Positions 1-7,200 of a stretch of DNA of 7,682 nt are shown piece by piece (position 1 is the first letter of the stretch; the number at the start of each line of letters is the position of its first letter). The stretch comes from Candidatus Limnocylindrales bacterium (GTDB lineage Bacteria; Chloroflexota; Limnocylindria; Limnocylindrales; CSP1-4). The stretch covers positions 1 to 7,682 of the forward strand of contig JARLHH010000232.1 in NCBI GenBank assembly GCA_031292335.1. The letters are read 5' to 3'. The notes below the pieces were generated by a model that was given only the letters and a program-made list of their open reading frames with translations, ran no database searches and had not been told where the DNA came from. The translations under genes and the position numbers were made by a program.

Positions 1-199
1 CGCCGACGGGGCGCGGGCGTGGGTCGTGCGCGACGCCCTCGCGAAGCTCGCACCGGCCGACGCGGCCGAGATTCGCGCCCTGCTCGCGGGCATCCGCCGG
101 ACGCCGGGAGCCCCCAACACCTCGGCCGCCGCCGCGACCGCAGCCGCCTTCCACGGGGCGGGACGCGGAGCCACCCGTTCCCAAACGCCGCTGACCTGA
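1..199 (+). CDS. C-terminal fragment of an unidentified protein (5' end outside the window)
   Basis: An open frame enters at the left edge (first full codon at base 2) and ends at TGA 197-199. Its third codon positions are almost all G or C and its composition is protein-like: a helical stretch with the pattern ALAKLAPADAAEIRALLAGI, then an Ala/Thr/Gly-rich tail of about 30 residues ending SQTPLT. The overlapping frame, which is also open, gives an Arg/Pro-rich product typical of an out-of-frame reading. The 16-nt gap to gyrA suggests co-transcription. It does not look like the end of GyrB, the common partner upstream of gyrA. The helical pattern resembles the C-terminal dimerisation helices of MarR-type regulators, but 65 residues are too few to assign a family, so this is only a weak guess. 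Confidence 0.6.
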   Translation, partial: ADGARAWVVRDALAKLAPADAAEIRALLAGIRRTPGAPNTSAAAATAAAFHGAGRGATRSQTPLT

Positions 200-202
200 G
201 CC

Positions 203-206
203 GGAG
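203..206 (+). promoter_or_regulatory. Shine-Dalgarno for gyrA
   Basis: GGAG lies 9 nt upstream of the GTG at 216. It supports this GTG rather than a later in-frame ATG as the gyrA start. Confidence 0.6.
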
Positions 207-215
207 AGCCAATCC

Positions 216-2780
216 GTGACCGACGACCTGGGCGACATCCGCACGATCCGCATCGAGGACGAGATGCGGACCAGCTACCTCGACTACGCCATGAGCGTGA
301 TCGTGGCCCGCGCGCTTCCGGATGTCCGCGACGGCCTCAAGCCGGTCCACCGGCGGATCCTCTACGCGATGGGCGAGATGGGGCTTGCCTCCAACGCCTC
401 GTACCGCAAGTGCGCGGCCATCGTCGGCGAGGTGATGGGCAAGTACCACCCGCACGGCGACGCCGCGATCTACGACACCCTGGTCCGCCTCGCCCAGGAC
501 TTCTCGATGCGCTACCCGCTCGTGGATGGGCAGGGCAACTTCGGCTCCGTCGACGGCGACTCGGCGGCCGCGATGCGCTACACGGAGGCGCGCCTCGCGC
601 CGATCGCGGCCGAGATGCTCGCCGACATCGACAGGGCGACAGTCGACTACGTCGACAACTACGACGGCCAGCATCGCCAGCCCGTCATCCTGCCCGCGAA
701 GCTGCCCAACCTGCTCGTCAACGGGAGCTCGGGCATCGCCGTCGGGATGGCCACCAACATCCCGCCGCACCACCTGGGCGAGGTCGTGGACGCCACGATC
801 GCGCTCATCGACGATCCCGAGCTGACGACGGACGACCTGTGCGCCTACATCAAGGGTCCCGACTTCCCGACAGCCGGGTCGATCTTCCGCTACGAACAGC
901 AGAAGAATGCGCTCACGGGTGTGACCGAGACGGTGGACGCGATCCGCCAGATGTACGCCCACGGCCATGGCCGCGTGATCATGCGGGCCCAGGTCGCCTT
1001 CGAGGAGGCACGTCGCGACCGGGTGGCGATCATCGTCACCGAGCTTCCCTACCAGGTGAACAAGGCGTCGCTGCTCGAGAAGATCGCCGACCTGGTCAAG
1101 GACAAGCGCATCGACGGGATCGCTGACCTCCGCGACGAGTCGGACCGGGACGGGATGCGGATCTACATCGAGGTCAAGAACGACGCGAACCCGCACACGG
1201 TGCTGAACAACCTGTTCAAGCACACCCCGATGCAGCTCGCCTTCAACCTGAACATGCTCGCGCTGGTCGACGGGCAGCCGCAGACGCTGCCGCTCAAGGC
1301 CGTGATCGCCCACCACGTCGACCATCGCCGCGAGATCGTCCGGCGGCGGACCGAGTTCGACCTGGGCAAGGCCCGCGAGCGGGCTCACATCCTGGAAGGG
1401 CTCAAGGTCGCCCTCGACCACCTCGACGAGGTGATCCGGACGATCCGTGAGTCGGCCGACGTGGAGACCGCCCGGCGCAACCTGATGGAGCGCTTCGACC
1501 TGAGCGAGCTCCAGGCGCAGGCGATCCTGGACATGCGCCTGGCCCGCCTGGCCGCCCTCGAGCGCAAGAAGATCGAGGACGAGTACCTCGCGGTGATCCA
1601 GCTGATCGCGGAGCTCGAGGACATCCTCGCCAACCCGGCCCGGATCCTCGCGATCATCAAGGACGAGCTCACCGAGCTGAAGCGGAAGTACGCCGGCGAG
1701 CGGCGCACGCGCGTCGTTGACGACTCCTCGCGCGAGATGACCGACGAGGACCTGATCGCCGACGAGGATGTCGTGGTCACGATCAGTCGCCGCGGCTACA
1801 TCAAGCGCCAGCCGGTCGCCACCTACCGGCGCCAGGCTCGCGGCGGCAAGGGGATCATCGGCCACGTCACCCGCGAGGAGGACGCGGTCGACAGCCTGCT
1901 CGTGGCCAACACCCATGACTGGGCGCTGTTCTTCACGAATCGCGGGCGCGTCTTCTCCGCCAAGGTCCACAACGTGCCGGATGCGAGCCGCCAGGCGAAG
2001 GGGATCCCGATCATCAACCTGCCCGGCGTGCAGGTCGAGGCCGGGGAGGTCCCCACCGCCACGCTCATGGTGCCGGACTTCACGGCCGCCTCCTACCTCG
2101 TGATGGCGACCCGGATGGGCACCGTCAAGAAGACGCCGCTGGAGCAGTTCGAGAAGGTCCGCTCGTCGGGGATCCGGGCCATCACGCTCGCGGACGGCGA
2201 CGAGCTTGCCTGGGTGGACCTGGCCACGGGCCGCGACGACGTGATCATCGCCACCGCCCAGGGCAAGCTGGCCCGGTTCGCGGAGACCGAGGTCCGCGCC
2301 ATGGGCCGCGACGCGGCGGGCGTGATCGGGATCCGCCTGGCGCGGGCCGGCGACGAGGTCGTGGCCATGAGCGTGGTCCAGCCCGGCACGGACCTGCTGG
2401 TCCTGACCGAGACGGGCTACGGCAAGCGGGTCCCGCTGCGCGAGTTCCGGCGCAAGCATCGTGGCGGCCAGGGCGTGATGCTGATCGCGCTCGAGGGTCG
2501 CAAGACCGGCCGCGTCGCGGCGGTACAGCAGGTGACCGAGGCGGACGAGGAGCTCCTCCTGATCTCGGCCGGCGGCCAGGTGGTCCGGACCGAGACGCGG
2601 ACGATCAACCGCTACTCCTCCGGCGCCCGCGGCGTGATCACGATGCGGCTGAACGAGGGCGACAAGGTCGTCGGCATCGCCGCGTTCCGCGAGGGGCTGG
2701 CGGAGCGGGAGGGCATGGGCGACAATGGCGATCCCGGCGCGGGGCCGACCGGTCCGGGAGCGGGACCGTCGGAAGGCTGA
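216..2780 (+). CDS. gyrA: DNA gyrase subunit A
   Basis: GyrA (854 aa) is the DNA breakage-reunion subunit of the A2B2 gyrase that introduces negative supercoils using ATP. The GTG start gives an N-terminus that lines up with E. coli GyrA without gaps through the active site, so familiar numbering applies: the SYLDYAMSVIVARALPDVRDG-like segment at 20-40, HPHGD at 78-82 and catalytic Tyr122 in RYTE. The winged-helix, tower and coiled-coil part runs to about 500. The DNA-wrapping beta-pinwheel follows, with a GyrA-box QARGGKG at 540-546 that marks gyrase rather than ParC, and a later box-like KHRGGQG at 747-753. The last 30 or so residues form a Gly/Pro-rich tail with imperfect PGAGPTG/PGAGPSE repeats. 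Quinolone-contact position 83 is Ala while Asp87 is kept. The gene sits 16 nt after an unidentified gene and 26 nt before prs. Length is normal (B. subtilis about 820, E. coli 875). Confidence 0.97.
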   Translation: MTDDLGDIRTIRIEDEMRTSYLDYAMSVIVARALPDVRDGLKPVHRRILYAMGEMGLASNASYRKCAAIVGEVMGKYHPHGDAAIYDTLVRLAQDFSMRYPLVDGQGNFGSVDGDSAAAMRYTEARLAPIAAEMLADIDRATVDYVDNYDGQHRQPVILPAKLPNLLVNGSSGIAVGMATNIPPHHLGEVVDATIALIDDPELTTDDLCAYIKGPDFPTAGSIFRYEQQKNALTGVTETVDAIRQMYAHGHGRVIMRAQVAFEEARRDRVAIIVTELPYQVNKASLLEKIADLVKDKRIDGIADLRDESDRDGMRIYIEVKNDANPHTVLNNLFKHTPMQLAFNLNMLALVDGQPQTLPLKAVIAHHVDHRREIVRRRTEFDLGKARERAHILEGLKVALDHLDEVIRTIRESADVETARRNLMERFDLSELQAQAILDMRLARLAALERKKIEDEYLAVIQLIAELEDILANPARILAIIKDELTELKRKYAGERRTRVVDDSSREMTDEDLIADEDVVVTISRRGYIKRQPVATYRRQARGGKGIIGHVTREEDAVDSLLVANTHDWALFFTNRGRVFSAKVHNVPDASRQAKGIPIINLPGVQVEAGEVPTATLMVPDFTAASYLVMATRMGTVKKTPLEQFEKVRSSGIRAITLADGDELAWVDLATGRDDVIIATAQGKLARFAETEVRAMGRDAAGVIGIRLARAGDEVVAMSVVQPGTDLLVLTETGYGKRVPLREFRRKHRGGQGVMLIALEGRKTGRVAAVQQVTEADEELLLISAGGQVVRTETRTINRYSSGARGVITMRLNEGDKVVGIAAFREGLAEREGMGDNGDPGAGPTGPGAGPSEG

Positions 2781-2793
2781 CGGGCTTCGGCGC

Positions 2794-2801
2794 GGAGGAG
2801 G
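2794..2801 (+). promoter_or_regulatory. Strong Shine-Dalgarno for prs
   Basis: GGAGGAGG lies 5 nt before the TTG at 2807. It is the best ribosome binding site in the window, and it fixes a TTG start where no ATG or GTG is available at the expected N-terminus. Confidence 0.75.
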
Positions 2802-2806
2802 CGTCC

Positions 2807-3919
2807 TTGTACTCCGACTCGTTCGACGTCTACACGGGCAACGCCAACGACGGCCTTGCCCGGAAGATCTGCCGCTACCTTGGCGTCCCGCTGGGCCAGG
2901 CCGAGGTCTTCTCGTTCGCGAACGAGAACATCTTCGTGAAGATCCTGGACAACGTCCGCGAGAAGGACGTCTTCCTCGTCCAGCCGACCTGCCACCCGGT
3001 CAACCAGTCGATCATGGAGCTCCTGATCATGATCGACGCCTTCAAGCGGGCGAGCGCCGGGCGGATCACCGCGGTGGTCCCGTACTACAGCTACGGCCGC
3101 TCGGACAAGAAGGACCAGCCGCGCGTCCCGATCACGGCGCGCCTGATCGCCGACATGATCACGGTCGCCGGGGCGGACCGCGTCCTCACGATGGACCTGC
3201 ACCAGGGCCAGATCCAGGGCTTCTTCAACATCCCGGTCGACGAGCTGACCGCCGTCCACCTCCTGTCCAACTACTTCCGGCAGAAGGCCCTGACCGACAT
3301 CGTGGTCGTCACCGACCTCGGCTTCGCGAAGCGCGCCCGGGCCTTCGCCGAGCTGCTGGACGCGCCGCTCGCCATCATCGAGAAGCGCCGGGTGGGAAAC
3401 CAGGACCGGGCGGAGCTGCTGAACGTCATCGGCGACGTCCGGGGCAGGCGCGCGATCATCGTGGACGACGAGATCGACACCGCCGGGACGCTGATGGAGA
3501 TCGTGCGGGCCCTGGTCCGCGAGGGCGTCGAGGACATCTACGCCTGCGCCACCCACGGGATCCTGTCCGAGGGGTCGATCGAGCGGATCGCGGGCGCTCC
3601 GATCCTGGAGCTCGTCCTGACGGATTCGGTGCCGCTCCCCGTCGACAAGCGGATCCCCCAGATCACCACGCTCTCGGTGGCACCCCTGATCGGCGAGGCG
3701 ATCCGCCGCATCCACCGGGGAGAGTCGGTCGGCGCGCTCTTCAGCAGCGAGGCGTCGCTCACCCAGGAGATGATCCTCTGGGAGGACGGCATCGAGCAGA
3801 CGCTCGACTCCCGCACCGGGACCACTCACCCCCCGGATCACCTCACGACGCGCCACGACCCCGACCACCCCGCCGAGATCGCCGGCCCGGCGCCGGCCCC
3901 AGCGTTCGGAGACCGATGA
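2807..3919 (+). CDS. prs: Ribose-phosphate pyrophosphokinase (PRPP synthetase), divergent, with C-terminal extension
   Basis: This enzyme transfers pyrophosphate from ATP to ribose 5-phosphate, giving PRPP for purine, pyrimidine, NAD, His and Trp synthesis in the cytoplasm. Family landmarks are VNQSIMELLIMIDAFKRASA (65-84), VPYYSYGRSDKK (91-102) with the conserved Arg98, MDLHQGQIQGFF (129-140) with His132, EKRR (192-195), and the PRPP-binding loop DDEIDTAGT (220-228). Two active-site segments differ from the classic enzyme: the FSDGE loop reads FANEN (38-42), and the catalytic flexible loop is short (VTDLGFAKRAR, against SPDHGGVTRAR in B. subtilis). The usual fold ends near residue 312. A further 58 or so residues, rich in Pro, His and Asp, give 370 aa against about 315 in the family. 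Start TTG with GGAGGAGG. The stop overlaps the next start (ATGA). I am sure of the family; substrate and regulatory details could differ from class I enzymes. Confidence 0.93.
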   Translation: MYSDSFDVYTGNANDGLARKICRYLGVPLGQAEVFSFANENIFVKILDNVREKDVFLVQPTCHPVNQSIMELLIMIDAFKRASAGRITAVVPYYSYGRSDKKDQPRVPITARLIADMITVAGADRVLTMDLHQGQIQGFFNIPVDELTAVHLLSNYFRQKALTDIVVVTDLGFAKRARAFAELLDAPLAIIEKRRVGNQDRAELLNVIGDVRGRRAIIVDDEIDTAGTLMEIVRALVREGVEDIYACATHGILSEGSIERIAGAPILELVLTDSVPLPVDKRIPQITTLSVAPLIGEAIRRIHRGESVGALFSSEASLTQEMILWEDGIEQTLDSRTGTTHPPDHLTTRHDPDHPAEIAGPAPAPAFGDR

Positions 3920-4146
3920 CCCTCCAGCTCCATCAACCCGACGGCGAGGGCGGCCTGGCGCCCCGAACCGACACCCCCAGGGACTGGCGCACCCAGCTCC
4001 GCTCGCCGCGCTGGCACGTGGCCCGGCTGGCGAACCGGGAGATGAACCCGACGCGCACGCCCGTCTCGGTCCTCTTCTGGCTCGCGCTGGGCGCCCTGAC
4101 CTTCGCCCTGCTCATGGCCGGGTACGGCTCCGGGTTCTGGAAGTAG
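3916..4146 (+). CDS. Small single-pass membrane protein, function unknown
   Basis: A 76-codon gene starts at the ATG that overlaps the prs stop (ATGA) and ends at TAG 4144-4146. GGAG at 3908-3911 is a plausible ribosome site. I do not recognise the family. Residues 1-49 are hydrophilic, with eight Arg and several Trp/Pro (RDWRTQLRSPRWHVARLANR region). One hydrophobic segment, about 50-69 (PVSVLFWLALGALTFALLMA), is followed by a short GYGSGFWK tail. The Arg-rich N-terminal half next to the membrane segment suggests an N-in, C-out topology by the positive-inside rule. There is no cleavable signal peptide, because the hydrophobic stretch is near the C-terminus. Overlap with prs implies translational coupling, which need not mean a shared pathway. 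Coding status is supported by the ATGA junction, high GC at third codon positions and the clean membrane segment. Confidence 0.75.
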   Translation: MTLQLHQPDGEGGLAPRTDTPRDWRTQLRSPRWHVARLANREMNPTRTPVSVLFWLALGALTFALLMAGYGSGFWK

Positions 4147-4150
4147 GGCG

Positions 4151-4210
4151 GATCGCCCGCTGCAGGATCATCCGATGCCCGATCGCCCGCTGCCGGCTCG
4201 CCCGCTCGAG
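4151..4210 (+). repeat. Four degenerate tandem copies of a 15-bp unit
   Basis: The 60 bases divide into four consecutive 15-mers: GATCGCCCGCTGCAG (4151), GATCATCCGATGCCC (4166), GATCGCCCGCTGCCG (4181) and GCTCGCCCGCTCGAG (4196). Units 1 and 3 share their first 13 bases exactly. Units 2 and 4 match the consensus at about 10 and 11 of 14 positions. The array begins 4 bases after the stop of the small membrane protein gene and ends 57 bases before secA. The period is a multiple of three, so one frame would encode a five-residue repeat (DRPLx). It may be a slippage-derived minisatellite or a set of protein-binding sites; nothing in the sequence decides this. Confidence 0.65.
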
Positions 4211-4225
4211 CCGCGAGGCCGGTGA
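4175..4225 (+). other. Possible 16-codon leader ORF upstream of secA
   Basis: ATG at 4175 with AGGA 7 nt upstream (4164-4167) opens a frame reading MPDRPLPARPLEPRGR and stopping at TGA 4223-4225. The peptide is Pro/Arg-rich because it reads through units of the 15-bp repeat. E. coli regulates secA through the arrest peptide SecM encoded just upstream, so the position is suggestive. However, this peptide has no signal sequence and no recognisable SecM arrest motif. It would only be translated on mRNA reading in from upstream, because the likely secA promoter lies after it. It may be a chance ORF. Confidence 0.2.
4194..4213 (+). terminator. GC-rich hairpin between the upstream operon and secA
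   Basis: CGGCTCG (4194-4200) pairs perfectly with CGAGCCG (4207-4213) around a six-base CCCGCT loop. No T-run follows, so it is not a classical Rho-independent terminator. A weak or U-less terminator at the end of the gyrA-prs unit is possible from its position alone, and it partly coincides with the tandem repeats. Confidence 0.3.
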
Positions 4226-4252
4226 CCGAGGGCCGGCGCGAGACCCCGCGCC

Positions 4253-4258
4253 TATACT
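4253..4258 (+). promoter_or_regulatory. -10 element of the likely secA promoter
   Basis: TATACT differs from the sigma-70-type consensus TATAAT at one base and stands out in very GC-rich surroundings. No convincing -35 box lies 16-18 bp upstream (the bases at 4230-4235 are GGGCCG) and no extended TGn is present. Only 9 nt separate it from the secA ATG, placing the expected transcription start at about 4263-4268 and leaving no or almost no 5' untranslated region. Confidence 0.55.
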
Positions 4259-4267
4259 GAGCGTCCC

Positions 4268-7200
4268 ATGGTGCTTGGCTTCCTCTCCCGTTTCGTCGAT
4301 TCCAACGACCGCGAGATCCGTCGCCTCCAGCCGCTCGTGGATGCCGCGAACGCGCTGGAGCCGGAGCTCCGGGAGGAGTCCGACGCCCAGATCCGGGCCC
4401 GAATGGACGAGATTCGGGCCGAGCTGGCGGAGCTCCAGGAAGGCTTCGGCCCGCGCGAGGAAGAGCTCGACGAGGACGACCCGGCCCGTCGCCGCGACCT
4501 CGAGACGGTGCGCCTGAAGAAGGAGACCGAGCAGCTCCAGGCGGCGCTCGACGACGTCCTGCCGGAGGTGTTCGCGGCGGCCCGCGAAGCCATGCGCCGG
4601 ACGCTCGGGATGCGCCATTTCGACGTCCAGGTGATGGGCGGCATCGTCCTCCACCAGGGGAAGATCGCCGAGATGAAGACGGGCGAAGGCAAGACCTTCG
4701 TCCCGACGCTCGCCGCGACCCTCAACGGCCTCACCGGGCGGGGCGTCCACGTCGTGACGGTGAACGACTACCTGGCCCGCCGCGACGCCCAGTGGATGGG
4801 CCCGATCTTCCACTTCCTGGGCGTCTCGGTGGGGATCGTAGTGGGCGAGGAGGCGTACCGCTTCGAGCCTGGCTACCCCACGACCGACGAGCGGCTCATC
4901 AACCTGCGCCCGTGCTCGCGTCGCGAGGCGTACGCGGCCGACGTCACGTACGGCACGAACCACCACTTCGGGTTCGACTACCTGCGCGACAACCTCGTCA
5001 CGGAGCTGGACCAGCGGGTCCAGCGGGGCCACTTCTTCGCCATCGTCGACGAGGTGGACAACATCCTCATCGACGAGGCGCGCACGCCGCTCATCATCAG
5101 CGGCCAGGCCGAGGAATCCGCCGATCTCTACTTCCAGTTCGCCCGCCTGGTGCCGCGGCTGCGCGCCCGGCCCGAGGGCGACGAGGAGGGCGGCGACTAC
5201 TTCGTCGACCTCAAGGACCGCGCCGTCTCGCCCACGGAGGAGGGGATCGCCAAGGTCGAGCAGTGGCTCGGCGTCCAGAACCTGTACGACGATCCGCGGC
5301 TGACACGCTACTTCGACGCGGCGCTGAAGGCCCACGCGCTCTACAAGCGCGACCGCGACTACATCGTCCGGGACGGGGAGATCGTCATCGTCGACGAGTT
5401 CACCGGCCGCCAGATGCCCGACCGGCGCTGGAGCGAGGGCATCCACCAGGCGATGGAGGCCAAGGAGGGCCTGCGCGTCCAGCGCGAGTCGGTGACCCTC
5501 GCCACCGTCACCTTCCAGAACTACTTCCGCCTGTACGCGAAGCTGGCCGGCATGACCGGCACCGCGATGACCGAGGCCGAGGAGTTCCACAAGATCTACA
5601 AGCTCGAGGTCGTCTCGATCCCGACCAACCAGCCGATGATCCGCGACGACGAGCAGGACCTGGTCTTCCGGAACGAGAAGGGCAAGTTCAAGGCGCTCAT
5701 CGACGAGATCGTCGAGATGCGGGAGGCGGGCCGGCCCGTCCTGGTGGGCACGGTCAGCGTCGAGAAGTCCGAGATCCTCGCCGAGCTCCTCGAGCGGAGC
5801 GGGATCAAGCACGAGGTCCTCAACGCCAAGTTCCACGAGAAGGAGGCGCCGATCGTCGCCCAGGCGGGCCGTTCGGGCGCGGTCACGATCGCGACGAACA
5901 TGGCCGGCCGCGGAACGGACATCATGCTGGGCGGCAACCCGGCCGGCATGGCCTCGGAGATCCTGCACCGGCGCGGGCTGAACCCGGCCGAGGTCGACAA
6001 GGCGACGTACGACGAAGCGCTCGCCGAGGCGAAGGCGATCTGCGACGCCGACCACGACCGGGTGGTGGCGGCGGGCGGGCTCCACATCATCGGCACCGAG
6101 CGCCACGACAGCCGCCGGATCGACAACCAGCTCCGCGGCCGCGCAGGCCGCCAGGGCGACCCCGGCTCGTCACGCTTCTACCTCTCGCTCGAAGACGACC
6201 TCATGAAGCGCTTCGCCTCCGAGCGGGTGGCGGGCCTGATGGAGCGCCTCGGGCTGGACGACGACGTGGCGATCGAGTCGCGGCTCGTGAGCCGGCCCAT
6301 CGAGAGCGCCCAGACGCGGGTCGAGGGCTACAACTTCGACATCCGCAAGCGCGTCGTCGAGTTCGACGACGTCATCAACAAGCAGCGCGAGACGATCTAC
6401 GCCGAGCGCGACAAGGTGCTCCGCAACGAGGACCTGACCGAGACGGTCGATGCGTTCCTCGGCGAGGAGATGGACGCGCTCCTGGCGACCTACTGCGCCG
6501 CGGAGATCCCCGACGACTGGAACATGGAAGGGCTCGCCGCCGCGCTGCACGCCATGGGCCTGGAGGGGCCGGGGACCTCGGAGGACGAGCTCTGGGAGAT
6601 CGGTGGACGGCCGGCGCTCTCCGCTCACCTGCGCGACCTCGCCGACGCGAAGCTCGAGGAGAAGTCCGCGGAGGTCGGCGCCGAGGACTGGCAGATGATC
6701 GAGCGCCTGGTGCTGCTCCGGACGATCGACTCGCTCTGGGTGGAGCACCTGACCGAGCTCGACGACATGCGGCGCGGGATCGGCCTGCGCGGCTATGCGC
6801 AACAGGACCCGCTCAATGAGTTCAAGAAGGAAGCGTTCAACCTCTACGACCAGCTCGGCGAGCTGATCCGCCACCAGGTTGCCACAACAATCTTCCGCGT
6901 CTCGGTGGTCCGCCAGCCGGCGGCACCGACGCCGGACGAGGGGCAGCTCGCCGCGAGCCTGGCGGCCGGCGCCGCGTCGATCCGGGCAACGGGCGCCAGG
7001 GCCGCCGGGAGCCCGGCCGGAGGTGGGCCGCAGGCCGCCGCCGCGACGCAGCCGAGCGTGAGCGGGCCTGCCCCGGCGAGCGCGACGTTCTCCGGTGGGG
7101 GCGGCTCGACCACCAGCGCCCGGCCCTCGGCGCCGTCACCGGCGTTGGCGGCTGCCGCCCGGAACCTTCCCGCGGCACCCGTCCTCCGGTCGATGCAGGA

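Noticed and set aside
19..219. + strand frame (66 codons) before gyrA
   Set aside because: The product is Arg/Pro/His-rich; the alternative frame ending at 199 has normal protein composition and high GC at third positions.
410..1126. + strand frame (238 codons) inside gyrA
   Set aside because: It is an out-of-frame, Arg/Ala/Pro-rich reading of the gyrA active-site region.
2612..3868. Long open frame on the - strand (418 codons) opposite prs and the end of gyrA
   Set aside because: It crosses two genuine genes and the gap between them, and its Asp/Arg/Leu/Val-rich composition is typical of an antisense shadow in high-GC DNA.
2725..3915. Upstream in-frame extension of the small membrane protein through the whole prs gene
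   Set aside because: The frame is open but reads as an Arg/Gly/Pro-rich shadow of prs; the real start is the ATG at 3916 in the ATGA overlap.
4222..4227. GTGACC as a -35 box for the secA promoter
   Set aside because: Its spacing to TATACT is 25 bp, far too long for a sigma-70-type promoter.
4112..6106. Long open frame on the - strand (664 codons) opposite secA
   Set aside because: It is a mirror of the GC-rich secA codons: the product is monotonous in Leu, Val, Asp, Arg and His with no recognisable motif, while the + strand encodes an unambiguous SecA.
4792..6819. Long + strand frame (675 codons) inside secA
   Set aside because: The Arg/Pro/Gly-rich product is an out-of-frame reading of secA, with no domain signal.
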